Origin: Psychrobacter sp. DAB_AL43B
GTDB taxonomy: Bacteria > Pseudomonadota > Gammaproteobacteria > Pseudomonadales > Moraxellaceae
Direction: 5' to 3'
DNA: 64,000 bases
Assembly: GCF_900168255.1 (NCBI RefSeq)
Contig: NZ_LT799838.1
Span: 1,426,001 to 1,490,000, forward strand
Within the stretch, counting starts at the first letter, position 1; each line of letters begins with the position of its first letter. Positions 33,083 to 41,836 of this stretch are shown one piece after another. The position numbers were made by a program, and so were the translations under genes. The notes below the pieces were generated by a model. The model was not told the DNA's origin. It searched no databases and worked only from the letters and a program-made list of their open reading frames with translations.

Positions 33083-33444
33083 GCGATATAGATATTGGGC
33101 GTGGTGCTTGGAAGTTTGAGCGTTGGCTCGACAAGCAAAAAACTGAAAAAGAGATAGCCGATGCTGAATATAAAAAAGCTCACCCAGACCGCTATTTTGT
33201 CGCGTTTATCAAACTTGATATGCCTCGCTCAACTGCACCAGAACACCTGTGGCCTAGATTTATTAACGAGACATTTCTATTCGAGCAACCTGATATGCCA
33301 GCACTAGACGATGTTATTGCTACCGCTAAAAAAGCATGGGGCATTGCAGACAGGATCGAGGTGCTGAATTTTTATGAAATGAATGAGATTGATTACAAGA
33401 CTTTTTTAGGTGATGAATCGGGCTGGACAGTTATTGAGGAGTAA
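33079..33444 (+). CDS. Hypothetical phage early protein
   Basis: 121 residues; GGAGG before the ATG, overlapping the replication gene stop. Begins with a charged helix (RGAWKFERWLDKQKTEKEIAD), then a beta strand DRYFVAFIKLDMP and an acidic C-terminus. No family recognised. Middle of the early operon. Confidence 0.6.
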   Translation: MSDIDIGRGAWKFERWLDKQKTEKEIADAEYKKAHPDRYFVAFIKLDMPRSTAPEHLWPRFINETFLFEQPDMPALDDVIATAKKAWGIADRIEVLNFYEMNEIDYKTFLGDESGWTVIEE

Positions 33445-33450
33445 GGGGTT

Positions 33451-33756
33451 GTGAGCAAACTAAAAGACAGCCGCACAGTCGAACAAACCCAATGGCTAAA
33501 AATGCGTGACGATGCCAAAGCAGGCAAAACCAATTCAGCAATCAGGTTTAATAATTCAGCGCTCACGGTAGATGGACAGCTTTGCATAGGTATGACGCAC
33601 AACATTAAGTTAAGACGTTACTCATGCACATACTTGCAGACAGACGGTGTAAGGGATTTTGGAGGGGCATGCAGTTGGGGTATTGAGGGCGGATCACTTG
33701 ATGGACTGAGCGATTTGAATTTAAAGACTATTCAGAATGGGGTAAGGACGATATGA
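33451..33756 (+). CDS. Hypothetical phage early protein
   Basis: 101 residues starting at GTG, with GAGGAG and AAGGGG close upstream. Basic N-terminus (QWLKMRDDAKAGK) and a GQLCIGMTHNIKLRRYSC core. No family recognised. Overlaps the nuclease gene by ATGA. Confidence 0.55.
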   Translation: MSKLKDSRTVEQTQWLKMRDDAKAGKTNSAIRFNNSALTVDGQLCIGMTHNIKLRRYSCTYLQTDGVRDFGGACSWGIEGGSLDGLSDLNLKTIQNGVRTI

Positions 33757-34166
33757 CCATAGCAAAAATTGGCATCGATACGGGCACCAAGACAGACATA
33801 GCGGTTTGGCAAGACGGAAAGCTGCAATCTGTAGAGTCGATGACCATCACCAAAGCCATGCGCAAGATACTGGCTCTTTATCCGCACAAGTACACCAAGT
33901 TATACATCGAAGATGCGCGCAAATGGGTTGGCTTCAGCGGCAAGACCAAAACCACTGATGCAAGATTGCAAGGTGCCGGTAGTGTTAAGCGTGATGCCAA
34001 GATTTGGGAAGATTGGTGCAAAGAGCATGATTACGAGGTGGTATTCGTCAAACCAATGGGTAAGGGCCTTAAGAAATCAGCGGAAGATTTTAAGCGTATT
34101 ACCAAGTGGCAAGGCAGAACGAATGAGCACAGCAGGGATGCGGCCATGATCGTATTTGGCAGATAA
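33753..34166 (+). CDS. RuvC-like Holliday junction resolvase
   Basis: 137 residues. RNase H-like fold with acidic residues at expected places: IGIDTGTKTDIAVW (Asp), KLYIEDARKWV (Glu) and EHSRDAAMIVFG (Asp at the C-terminus). Basic middle (KPMGKGLKKSAEDFKRI). It would resolve branched DNA before packaging, the role of Rap or RusA in lambda relatives. Position late in the early operon fits. Confidence 0.75.
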   Translation: MTIAKIGIDTGTKTDIAVWQDGKLQSVESMTITKAMRKILALYPHKYTKLYIEDARKWVGFSGKTKTTDARLQGAGSVKRDAKIWEDWCKEHDYEVVFVKPMGKGLKKSAEDFKRITKWQGRTNEHSRDAAMIVFGR

Positions 34167-34211
34167 CAACGTATAAAAAAGTATATCGATAAATTAAATT
34201 GAGGACTCAAA

Positions 34212-34793
34212 ATGACCAACCTGCTAGCTAAAAGATTCGGTACCAGTCCACGCTTAGAGTTACTCAGTGGTGGATGGCTCAAGCAAGGACTAGGCGCTAA
34301 GACCGTTAAGTTTGATATTGGGCAGGGCGGATTGCCTCCTGAGGTGAACTGGGAGGATAAAGCAGCTGCCATTGCATTGATCGAGAGTTGTCACGCTAAA
34401 GCGCTAGCGTCTTTGTTGGTTTGGGGTGATAACGCATTATGGGACTGGTCAGAGCCGTTTGATATGGTCGTCAATTATTTAGCAGCTCGAATGATAGCTA
34501 GATGTGCAGAGGACATGCGAGAAGCACCAAGAGGCGGTAAGCATACCTTAGACGAGTTAGCGTCGCTTGTAGCACGTATGACATTGCATTTTGAGCTATA
34601 TCAGTTATGGACTATCTACACGGTCGAGGGACGATTGCTGTTTAGTGGGATAAAAATGAATGACCGCACGTATAGCAATCATTTCTTATGCTACCAACGC
34701 CAGATGTTGGAGGACTTGGAGGATTTAATGAGGTTGATTAATAATGATGTTGAAGATTATAGGTTCAATTTAGAGGAAAGCGGTGAGATATAG
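34212..34793 (+). CDS. Hypothetical protein in the position of a late antiterminator
   Basis: 193 residues; GAGGAC before the ATG. Mostly helical, no cysteine cluster; features are WGDNALWDWSEPFDMVVNYL and TLHFELYQLWTIYT. Not similar enough to any Q protein that I can recall. It is one of the last early genes before the candidate late promoter at 35383, which is where antiterminators lie, so that role is a hypothesis from context only. Confidence 0.55.
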   Translation: MTNLLAKRFGTSPRLELLSGGWLKQGLGAKTVKFDIGQGGLPPEVNWEDKAAAIALIESCHAKALASLLVWGDNALWDWSEPFDMVVNYLAARMIARCAEDMREAPRGGKHTLDELASLVARMTLHFELYQLWTIYTVEGRLLFSGIKMNDRTYSNHFLCYQRQMLEDLEDLMRLINNDVEDYRFNLEESGEI

Positions 34794-34961
34794 TTAAAAG
34801 TGATATTGGCGGCAAGCTGCAACTCCATATTAAAAATAATAGTGATGATGTCATTAGTTTGTCACATCAAAAACCTAATATAGCGAATTATAAATTCCTG
34901 AGCAGAACATTAAGAGTTAGCTGGCATAGACAATCATTTTTAAACTTAAAAGGGTAAGAAG

Positions 34962-35294
34962 ATGTTCGATATGAAAAAGCAAAATGATGTACAAGTTAGC
35001 CCGCAAGGTTTTGACGCTATCATGATGTTAGCAATCACTACGGTCACAGACGACATTGGTAGTGCGCCTGATGTTGATACGCCATTATTTGATGAGGCTC
35101 ACGAAGCTTATTGTGCCGAGCTTTTTCAGAATATTGTTGGATGGCAGGAACAGAACAACCGAGCCCGATTATCTAATACCAAGGCTGCCCAAACCTACAT
35201 TTATGCTAAGCGTGAAGCATTGATAAAGGTTGCAGAGACAAGACTCTATAACGCACTGCATAAAGGCGATTGTATTAGTGAAAAAATGATGTAG
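34962..35294 (+). CDS. Hypothetical phage protein
   Basis: 110 residues; AGGGTAAGAAG before the ATG. N-terminal SPQGFDAIMMLAITTVTDDI, then an acidic PDVDTPLFDEAHEAYCAELFQ part and a helical, basic C-terminus. No family recognised. Last gene before the late promoter region. Confidence 0.55.
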   Translation: MFDMKKQNDVQVSPQGFDAIMMLAITTVTDDIGSAPDVDTPLFDEAHEAYCAELFQNIVGWQEQNNRARLSNTKAAQTYIYAKREALIKVAETRLYNALHKGDCISEKMM

Positions 35295-35382
35295 CAGCAT
35301 GCCAAACAAGTTGATAGTTTTGGAGGATTTAATAAAAAGAAAGCAAGGAAGAGCGTGTTTGTCTAAGGATATATGATATAAC

Positions 35383-35412
35383 TTGACCCACGCCGCACTG
35401 CAGTGTTATATT
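35383..35412 (+). promoter_or_regulatory. Candidate late promoter (PR'-like)
   Basis: TTGACC (35383-35388), 18 bases, TATATT (35407-35412). No gene starts within 70 bases; instead a strong terminator-like hairpin lies about 35-70 bases downstream. Promoter plus immediate terminator before the late genes is the lambda PR'-tR' plan. Confidence 0.55.
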
Positions 35413-35448
35413 TTCTATACTGGTATTAGTGTAGCTATGCAAGTCCTA

Positions 35449-35484
35449 AACGAAAGATAACTCTCCGGTTCTTTCGTTTTTTTT
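35449..35484 (+). terminator. Terminator just after the candidate late promoter
   Basis: AACGAAAGA (35449-35457) / TCTTTCGTT (35470-35478) and eight T. First of four hairpins in 700 bases before the packaging genes. Confidence 0.75.
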
Positions 35485-35724
35485 ATGTTGAGATTATACG
35501 TGATAAAACGTATAGTTGAACGCTATTGCTCAAAGCAAGTTGATAAAATTAATAAGCTGAAAAATGAAAATTTAGATGCATGCTTAGTTGATAGTAGTTA
35601 CATAGATAGCTTGGCTCACCATCGCCGTAAGCAGCGAATAGTCATAGCGACGACAAAATATAATACCGCTATTGATTTGTTCTTAAGAGATTCGAAGTTT
35701 GAAAAAATAGAAGTGGAATTATAG
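35485..35724 (+). CDS. Hypothetical small phage protein
   Basis: 79 residues if it starts at ATG 35485, directly at the end of the preceding T-run and without a ribosome site; GTG at 35500 is another choice. Basic helical protein (RIVERYCSKQVDKINKLKNE). No family recognised. Flanked on both sides by terminator-like hairpins. Confidence 0.5.
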   Translation: MLRLYVIKRIVERYCSKQVDKINKLKNENLDACLVDSSYIDSLAHHRRKQRIVIATTKYNTAIDLFLRDSKFEKIEVEL

Positions 35725-35728
35725 TAAT

Positions 35729-35757
35729 AAGCCTTATCTAACCGATAGGGCTTTTTT
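35729..35757 (+). terminator. Terminator-like hairpin in the late leader
   Basis: AAGCCTTATC (35729-35738) / GATAGGGCTT (35744-35753), then T-run. The 3' arm and tail resemble those of the hairpin at 41549-41578 (GGGCTTTTTTAATG). Confidence 0.75.
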
Positions 35758-35895
35758 AATGCCTGATTGATTTAGTCACAATCAGCACATGCCAAAGTGA
35801 TACCAGCTAGCAGATGACGACTGCAACATACGATGAGCTATCAATTATCATCTGATTTGCATGTGATGATGATGCGAGTTGATAGCACCTTTTTT

Positions 35896-35927
35896 GCCCG
35901 ATACCGGAAATCTGATATCGGGCTTTT
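35896..35927 (+). terminator. Terminator-like hairpin in the late leader
   Basis: GCCCGATA (35896-35903) / TATCGGGC (35915-35922), six T. It lies just before the small gene at 35956; a longer frame reaching upstream to 35833 would run through this hairpin, which argues for the later start. Confidence 0.75.
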
Positions 35928-35955
35928 TTACGTCTACGATTTAGCAGGGATTGCT

Positions 35956-36111
35956 ATGTGTGATTTATCAAACGCTGAAGTATTCAATCGTTGGAAGCAC
36001 TCGAAGAAGAAAACTGCCAAGGATTACTGGTATGACTTCTTAAAGAGCAGAGCTGATAGAAACTATCCAGGCGCTGAAGAATATGTGAATAAAATGTATT
36101 TAGTTAAATAA
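35956..36111 (+). CDS. Small phage protein (51 residues)
   Basis: From ATG 35956 with CAGGGA upstream. Sequence starts MCDLSNAEVFNRWKHSKKKT and ends EEYVNKMYLVK. Basic and aromatic. The frame is open upstream to 35833, but that part covers a hairpin. No family recognised. Confidence 0.5.
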   Translation: MCDLSNAEVFNRWKHSKKKTAKDYWYDFLKSRADRNYPGAEEYVNKMYLVK

Positions 36112-36117
36112 CCAGTT

Positions 36118-36148
36118 TGCCCCGCCTTGATTGGTCCGGGCATTTTTT
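36118..36148 (+). terminator. Terminator-like hairpin before the packaging genes
   Basis: TGCCC (36118-36122) / GGGCA (36138-36142) with partial inner pairing (GCC/GGT), six T. Fourth hairpin in the leader. Confidence 0.6.
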
Positions 36149-36171
36149 ATACTCGCTGATTGGAGGTGAGT

Positions 36172-36732
36172 ATGTTAGCAAGACCGATACCGCCAAATGA
36201 CATGCCATCGTTCCTAGCGGCACCTGAGATACATGAGTGGCTGAAAGACACAATCTTAAATCCTGAGCATGAGTGGTTCAACTGTGACCATGAGCATTTA
36301 CTTGATTATGAGTTTCATGAGATCTCTTTTTTATGGGCCCAAGGCGAATACATTAAACAAGGCAAGCAGATATTAGGGCAATGCGAAAAAGTCATGGTGA
36401 TGGCCGGTGGTTGGAAGAAAGCACGTCAGGAAATGTGGTTTGAAGATACGTTGGGCGCGGTACCGGATTATTTAATTACTTTAGATTCTAATTATTGCCG
36501 TGACTGTACAGACTCAGAGTTTGCCGCATTGGTAGAGCATGAGCTGTATCACATTGTGCATAAGGCAGATATGTTTGGTGACCCTGCATTTAGATCAGAC
36601 GGTAAGCCGGCACTAGATATGACCAGTCACGATGTTGAAGAGTTCTTTGGAGTCGTCAGAAGATATGGCGGCGATGAAGCGGTTAGACGAATGGCTGAAC
36701 TACAAGATTGTGAGCCTGAGATTAAAGGCTAG
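36172..36732 (+). CDS. Putative phage metallopeptidase
   Basis: 186 residues from ATG 36172, with TGGAGGTGAG just upstream. The HExxH-type zinc motif is in LVEHELYHIVHKAD (HELYH). Upstream KVMVMAGGWKKARQEMWFED fits the family's substrate strand. This 'putative phage metallopeptidase' family lies regularly next to terminase genes. It may process a virion or regulatory protein; unproven. Confidence 0.75.
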   Translation: MLARPIPPNDMPSFLAAPEIHEWLKDTILNPEHEWFNCDHEHLLDYEFHEISFLWAQGEYIKQGKQILGQCEKVMVMAGGWKKARQEMWFEDTLGAVPDYLITLDSNYCRDCTDSEFAALVEHELYHIVHKADMFGDPAFRSDGKPALDMTSHDVEEFFGVVRRYGGDEAVRRMAELQDCEPEIKG

Positions 36733-36764
36733 TTTGTTATACCACATAATACGAGAGGCAGAAA

Positions 36765-37247
36765 ATGGCAACGCTTAACAATAAGGTTAAGGCCTATATT
36801 GTTCAAGGTCTAGCCACATACATGACACCCTCAGAAGTAGTGGATGCCGTCAAACAAGAATTTGATATAGAAGTAACACGACAACAGGTATCTTCTTACG
36901 AGCCGGGCAAAGCTGCTGCAGTTAATTTATCGCAAAAATGGAAGGACCTATTCAAGCAATTCCGTGATGACTTTAACAACGATATTCAAGCGATACCAGT
37001 TGCTAATAAGGCTTATCGATTAAGTGTTCTTAATAAGATGGTTGCTGATTCAGTGAAATCTAAGAATAGACCGTTGGCAGCAAGTTTGCTTGAGCAGGTA
37101 GCTAAAGAAATGGGTGAGGTGTTCACTAATAAGCAGAAACTAGACCATCAGTCGAGCGATAAGAGCATGACGCCAACTATCAACAATTTCAACGGTGACG
37201 CTCAAGCAGCAAGCCAAGCCTATCAGGATATTATGGGTGGTAAATAA
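36765..37247 (+). CDS. DUF2280 protein, probable terminase small subunit
   Basis: 160 residues. DUF2280 pattern: [30 protein letters not shown] with a helix-turn-helix, RQQVSSYEP, then [12 protein letters not shown]. It recognises phage DNA ends in the packaging complex, by position directly upstream of the large terminase. Its stop overlaps the next start (TAATG). Confidence 0.82.
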   Translation: MATLNNKVKAYIVQGLATYMTPSEVVDAVKQEFDIEVTRQQVSSYEPGKAAAVNLSQKWKDLFKQFRDDFNNDIQAIPVANKAYRLSVLNKMVADSVKSKNRPLAASLLEQVAKEMGEVFTNKQKLDHQSSDKSMTPTINNFNGDAQAASQAYQDIMGGK

Positions 37248-38860
37248 TGCCTATCCCTTTTGCATTCGATTTTAAAAATCCTGATTATGCACAGGTGTTT
37301 GAATGGCGCATTGAGCGATTGCAGCGCATTAGACAAAACCCTGAATCATTGCCCGCATTAAAAGCATTTTACAAAGACAATCCAGCGCAATTTATTATTG
37401 ATTGGGGTGTGACATATGACCCGCGCAACATTGAGCGCGGCTTACCGTCATACATACCGTTTCTGCTATTCCCTAAACAAGAAGAATGGATTCATTGGTT
37501 GATGGACGGTTGGAAGTTGCAAAAACCGTCCATTACGGAGAAGACACGCGATATGGGTATGTCGTGGCTCATGATGGGCTTGTCATGCTCGCTAGGACTG
37601 CATAACAATGGCTTATCAGTCGGTGTTGGTAGTCGCAAAGAGGAGTACGTTGATCTAATTGGTAGCCCTAAAGCGCTATTTGAAAAAGGTCGTATGTTTT
37701 TAAGTGGATTACCGCCTGAGTTTCGCGGCGGTTGGATTCGTGAAAAACACAGTCCTTTTAAACGAATTATACTCCCTGAAACTGGCAGTGTGATTACTGG
37801 TGAAGCGGGTGACGGCATTGGTCGTGGTGATAGGGCGTCATTATATTTTGTGGATGAGGCAGCGTTCTTAGAGCGTCCGCATTTAGTTGATGCCTCGTTA
37901 TCTGCTACTACCAACAGTCGAAATGATATATCTACACCCAATGGCAGTAATAACTCATTTGCCTTACGCCGTCACAGTGGACGCATTCGTGTGTTTACAT
38001 TCCATTGGCGCGATGATCCACGTAAAGATGATGCTTGGTATAACAAACAGTTAGATGAGCTTGACGCGGTAACAGTAGCGCAAGAGATTGATATTGACTA
38101 TTCAGCATCGGTTGAAGGTGTATTGATACCGTCAGCATGGGTGCAATCTGCTATCGACGCTCACAAGAAACTGGGCATTACTATCAGCGGCAGTAAGATT
38201 ATGGCGCTTGATGTGGCGGACGAAGGCATTGATAAAAACTCTATCGCTGGTCGTTATGGCGTGTTGCTTAACAGCTTGACTACTTGGAGTGGCAAGGATT
38301 CAGATATATTTGCTACATCAAAAGAAGCTGTTGAGGCTACCGCTGATAGTCAGTCAGAATACTTTTTGTATGACGCTGATGGGTTAGGCGCAGGAGTAAG
38401 AGGCGATGCTAGGGTAATTAATGAGCAGCGCACAGGTCTGCCTGATGTTGTCGCCCACCCATTTAGAGGTTCAGCCGGTATTTATAAGCCAGAGCGTGAA
38501 GATATATTAGGTAAAAAGAACAGCGATGCTTTTGATAACTTCAAAGCTCAAGCAGGATGGGCGCTACGCAAGCGCTTCTTAATAACTCACAGGGCTGTCA
38601 CTGACGGTACTGCGTTTCATCCTGATGAGATTATTAGTATTGATAGTACGCTCGACGAACTTGCTACGCTAACTACTGAGTTATCACAGCCTACCTACGC
38701 AAAAACCAATGCGGGCAAAATACTAATCAATAAGAAACCAAAAGGCACACCGTCGCCAAACCGCTTCGATGCGGTGATGATGGTATTCGCTGACAACATG
38801 GTTGAGAAGAAATCCACTAAACGACATAGAGCCACAGCTGGCAAACGGACGTACAGATGA
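37247..38860 (+). CDS. Terminase large subunit (Mu gp28-like)
   Basis: 537 residues. ATPase: [15 protein letters not shown] at the place of Walker A (degenerate, as in Mu gp28), [13 protein letters not shown] as Walker B and catalytic Glu, then [14 protein letters not shown] (coupling motif). Nuclease: Asp in [19 protein letters not shown], and Asp in [11 protein letters not shown]. Packages DNA into proheads. Overlaps the portal gene by 4 bases. Confidence 0.9.
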   Translation: MPIPFAFDFKNPDYAQVFEWRIERLQRIRQNPESLPALKAFYKDNPAQFIIDWGVTYDPRNIERGLPSYIPFLLFPKQEEWIHWLMDGWKLQKPSITEKTRDMGMSWLMMGLSCSLGLHNNGLSVGVGSRKEEYVDLIGSPKALFEKGRMFLSGLPPEFRGGWIREKHSPFKRIILPETGSVITGEAGDGIGRGDRASLYFVDEAAFLERPHLVDASLSATTNSRNDISTPNGSNNSFALRRHSGRIRVFTFHWRDDPRKDDAWYNKQLDELDAVTVAQEIDIDYSASVEGVLIPSAWVQSAIDAHKKLGITISGSKIMALDVADEGIDKNSIAGRYGVLLNSLTTWSGKDSDIFATSKEAVEATADSQSEYFLYDADGLGAGVRGDARVINEQRTGLPDVVAHPFRGSAGIYKPEREDILGKKNSDAFDNFKAQAGWALRKRFLITHRAVTDGTAFHPDEIISIDSTLDELATLTTELSQPTYAKTNAGKILINKKPKGTPSPNRFDAVMMVFADNMVEKKSTKRHRATAGKRTYR

Positions 38861-40365
38861 CAGACATGACTAAAAAGCCGCGTTACCGTGTCAAAGCTGG
38901 CGGCACACTGAGCCAAGAGCAAGCGATTGATTTACGCGGCAAAATGTTTTATCAACAGCTCATACGCCAAGATACTGACGAGATACTTAAAAAAGCCGGT
39001 GTCAGTCGCTATGCGCTTAAGACGCTACTTACTGACCCTGATATTGACCAAGCGGTTGATAGACGTACAGAGGAGTTAACAAGCTCGCTTTATACGTTGA
39101 TGCCAAGCGAAGGCAAGGTTGCTGAATTTATCTATGAGCAATTAGATTTGCATCTTGAGCCGATATTGCAGGGCGTGATTGACAGCAAACTATACGGCTA
39201 TGATGTCGCTGAAATGGTATGGGGGCAAGACGATAAAAAGCGCAACGTCGTCACTAAGATGATAAGTAAGCCTATCGATTGGTTTGAGCCTAAAGCCAAC
39301 GGTGATTTATTGTGGTATCCAAACGATGGTAGCAAAGCAATCACGGTTAGCGACCAAGTTGATTATCAGTATCGCTACTTATTCCAACAGCACAAGCCGA
39401 CTTACTTAGAGCCTAAAGGTAAGTCACTGTTAAGCCGTGTTTATTGGCTACATTACTTCAAAACTAATGGTTGGCGTTTTTGGTCTAAGTTCTTAGAGCG
39501 TTTTGGTTCGCCGCTACTGATCGGTAAGACTGACGCCAATAGCGAAGATGACGCGCAAGATTTTGCCGATGCATTGCTGGCAGCCCATAACGCTGGTGTC
39601 GTCACTGTCGGTATCGATGAAGATGTAACTGCTGTAACTGGTGGCAGTCATGGTGAAGCATTCGTTGCTTATAACGATGTTGCCAAGCAAGGTATTACGA
39701 CTTATCTGTTAGGGCAAACGCTGACAAGTGGCACAGATGGCGGCGGTACTTACGGACAAGGAAAGATACACCAAGAGCAGCAAGAGATTATCTTCAACTC
39801 AGACCGTAAGCACGCGCTTAAAGCGGTACAGCGTTTTATTGACATCATCTGTTATGCGAATGGCTATGAAGTGCCTGAGTTTAAATGGATTGCTAAAAAG
39901 GTAATTCCAGTTGACCAGTTAGATGCCGATAAAAAAGCATATGACATGGGTTTGCGCTTCAACAAGTCATACTTTGTTGATGAGCTTGGTTATGAAGAGC
40001 GCCATATCTCACACGTTGAAACGTTTGGGAGTGCGACCACATTGCCGATATCAGCCAAGGCTAATTCGTTTGCCAGTCGAACATGGTTGCCGTTTAAAGC
40101 TGCTGACAGTGATAGTGAGTTTACCGACGAACAAATGGAGCTTGAAGCAGTCGCAGATGATGCGCTAAATGAGAGCGTACAGCCGTTTGATACTAATGCG
40201 GTGCTATCAGCTATCGGTGACGCTACTGATGAAAATGAGCTACGTGAGGCGCTATTTAATCTATGCGGCGATGGATTGGCTGAAAGTGAGTTTACTCAGT
40301 TGGTTAATACTGCGTTGATGGTCGCTGATGTGCATGGTTTTGCTGATGAATCGAGTGAGGTTTGA
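38857..40365 (+). CDS. Portal protein, DUF935 family
   Basis: 502 residues. DUF935 pattern as in Mu gp29: [57 protein letters not shown] (pieces: [19 protein letters not shown]) and [22 protein letters not shown] (piece: [14 protein letters not shown]). Dodecameric DNA entry ring of the head. C-terminal 80 residues acidic. Confidence 0.9.
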   Translation: MTDMTKKPRYRVKAGGTLSQEQAIDLRGKMFYQQLIRQDTDEILKKAGVSRYALKTLLTDPDIDQAVDRRTEELTSSLYTLMPSEGKVAEFIYEQLDLHLEPILQGVIDSKLYGYDVAEMVWGQDDKKRNVVTKMISKPIDWFEPKANGDLLWYPNDGSKAITVSDQVDYQYRYLFQQHKPTYLEPKGKSLLSRVYWLHYFKTNGWRFWSKFLERFGSPLLIGKTDANSEDDAQDFADALLAAHNAGVVTVGIDEDVTAVTGGSHGEAFVAYNDVAKQGITTYLLGQTLTSGTDGGGTYGQGKIHQEQQEIIFNSDRKHALKAVQRFIDIICYANGYEVPEFKWIAKKVIPVDQLDADKKAYDMGLRFNKSYFVDELGYEERHISHVETFGSATTLPISAKANSFASRTWLPFKAADSDSEFTDEQMELEAVADDALNESVQPFDTNAVLSAIGDATDENELREALFNLCGDGLAESEFTQLVNTALMVADVHGFADESSEV

Positions 40366-40366
40366 T

Positions 40367-40567
40367 ATGGATAACTGGCTAAGAATAGATAAAGCCACCC
40401 CCGCCGAAAATGGCAGATATTTGGTTTTGTATAAAAACCCTAGTCGTGTTGAAATAGCAAAGTTTGTTAATCAAGAATGGTTTGCTGTTGAGAATGGTAA
40501 TGGGCAGACTATAAACGCTGGTATTTCCCACTGGCATCCGCTACCTGATTGGCCTAAAGAGGCATAA
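40367..40567 (+). CDS. DUF551-like small protein
   Basis: 66 residues from ATG 40367 (MDNWLRIDKATPAENGRYLV), one base after the portal stop. Ends ISHWHPLPDWPKEA; the W...P..GRYLV start and the SHWHPLP end are typical for DUF551. Inserted between portal and Mu F-like genes. Function unknown. Confidence 0.65.
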   Translation: MDNWLRIDKATPAENGRYLVLYKNPSRVEIAKFVNQEWFAVENGNGQTINAGISHWHPLPDWPKEA

Positions 40568-40569
40568 TA

Positions 40570-41370
40570 ATGGCAACGACAACAGCAGGATTTGACGTAC
40601 AGTTTATCGAAGCCATTGCTTACGCTTTAAATCGTGAGGTGGTTCTACCCGATAATTACTACAACGTGATGACACCTATACAGCGTCAGCAAGCGGTATC
40701 TATCGCAGGGCTAGCACAGACTGAGCAGATTAAGCACGTAATGGGCTTGGTTAACAATGAGCTAGTCGATGGCGGTACATTTGCAGACTTTCAAAACGCA
40801 GTTAAGGCGGGCGATATTAATATCAATCTGCCAAAGCATCGGTTAGATAATATCTTTAGAACGAATATCCAAGGCGCTTATGGTCGTGGTCGATGGTATC
40901 AGCAGCAACAGAATAAAGATGAACGCCCTTATTTGATACGCGATGGCATTAACGACAATAGACAAAGTTTGGCGCATAGAGAGTTAGACCAAATTGTTAG
41001 GCATATTGACGACCCATTTTGGCAAAAATACTACGCTCCTGATCGGTATCGTTGCCGTTGTGTCATGCGGGCATTAACTAAGGAGCAAGCGGAAGCGAAA
41101 GGGATAACAACCGATATCTCTCTACCTAATCCTCCATTAGCTGATGGTTGGATTGGTGGCACACCTGCGCAGTACACAGGCAACATGAATCAACTGGTCA
41201 ATAAAACAATAGCAGAGCTTGCTATCACGTACTACAAGCAGTCAGGTGCGATATTGGCGGCAAGACAGCGTATCGAGTCAGCTATCACAGCAATGTTGGC
41301 ACAGCCGATACCTGAGCTTGCCGCGATGATTGATGAGGCTAAAAAACTGGTTGAGGAGCAAGGCGCATGA
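40570..41370 (+). CDS. Mu gpF-like minor head protein
   Basis: 266 residues. Phage_Mu_F/SPP1 gp7 domain: RLDNIFRTNIQGAYGRGRWYQQ, RPYLIRDGINDNRQSLAHRELD (piece: DGINDNRQSLAHREL), and YYAPDRYRCRCVMRALTKEQA with the two Cys. Head morphogenesis protein attached to the portal. Confidence 0.88.
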   Translation: MATTTAGFDVQFIEAIAYALNREVVLPDNYYNVMTPIQRQQAVSIAGLAQTEQIKHVMGLVNNELVDGGTFADFQNAVKAGDININLPKHRLDNIFRTNIQGAYGRGRWYQQQQNKDERPYLIRDGINDNRQSLAHRELDQIVRHIDDPFWQKYYAPDRYRCRCVMRALTKEQAEAKGITTDISLPNPPLADGWIGGTPAQYTGNMNQLVNKTIAELAITYYKQSGAILAARQRIESAITAMLAQPIPELAAMIDEAKKLVEEQGA

Positions 41371-41531
41371 TAAGCAAATCACGAATACTCAGAGCCATCG
41401 TGCTACTGATAGATATAGCCGTCGTCACTTACTCAAAGCGACGTAAAAAAGATGATATTGATGTATCTACGCTTGAACTTGAAATAAGTAGCAATGGAAT
41501 TAAGGCACGCGCCAGACCTCCACAGAATTAA
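41367..41531 (+). CDS. Small membrane protein (54 residues)
   Basis: ATGA overlap with the F-like gene. Begins MISKSRILRAIVLLIDIAVV (one membrane helix), then SKRRKKDD and a hydrophilic tail ending RPPQN. A hairpin follows. No family recognised. Confidence 0.55.
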   Translation: MISKSRILRAIVLLIDIAVVTYSKRRKKDDIDVSTLELEISSNGIKARARPPQN

Positions 41532-41548
41532 ACCAAGCGAATTACACC

Positions 41549-41578
41549 AAGCCTTTACAGAAATGTAAGGGCTTTTTT
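41549..41578 (+). terminator. Terminator-like hairpin within the late operon
   Basis: AAGCCTTTAC (41549-41558) / GTAAGGGCTT (41565-41574), six T in all. It lies between the F-like and protease genes. Confidence 0.75.
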
Positions 41579-41593
41579 AATGGGTGAACACAA

Positions 41594-41836
41594 ATGATTA
41601 AAACCATACTAAATAGAATTTTAAAGCCTGAGTTTGTCTCAATAGGTTCGATGGTTATTAAAACCAGTTTGATTAAGAGTGCTTACATCGATTACGAAGA
41701 CAACACTATTCGTTTATCAATCGATGATGATTTTTTAGATAACGAATTATTTACCCTTAAGTGTGACTCTAAAGAGCATGCACTAGAAACATTCAAACAG
41801 GCATTCAACCCTTTTTTTAAGGGACGTAAATTATGA
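41594..41836 (+). CDS. Hypothetical small phage protein
   Basis: 80 residues. Two-strand pattern (FVSIGSMVIKTSLIKSAYIDY, quoted in part; NTIRLSIDDDF) and a helix near the end (EHALETFKQAF). Overlaps the protease start by 4 bases. No family recognised. Confidence 0.6.
   Translation: MIKTILNRILKPEFVSIGSMVIKTSLIKSAYIDYEDNTIRLSIDDDFLDNELFTLKCDSKEHALETFKQAFNPFFKGRKL

Noticed and set aside
35833..35955. Start of the 51-residue gene at 35833
   Set aside because: The upstream part covers a perfect terminator hairpin with T-run and has no ribosome site; ATG 35956 has CAGGGA before it.
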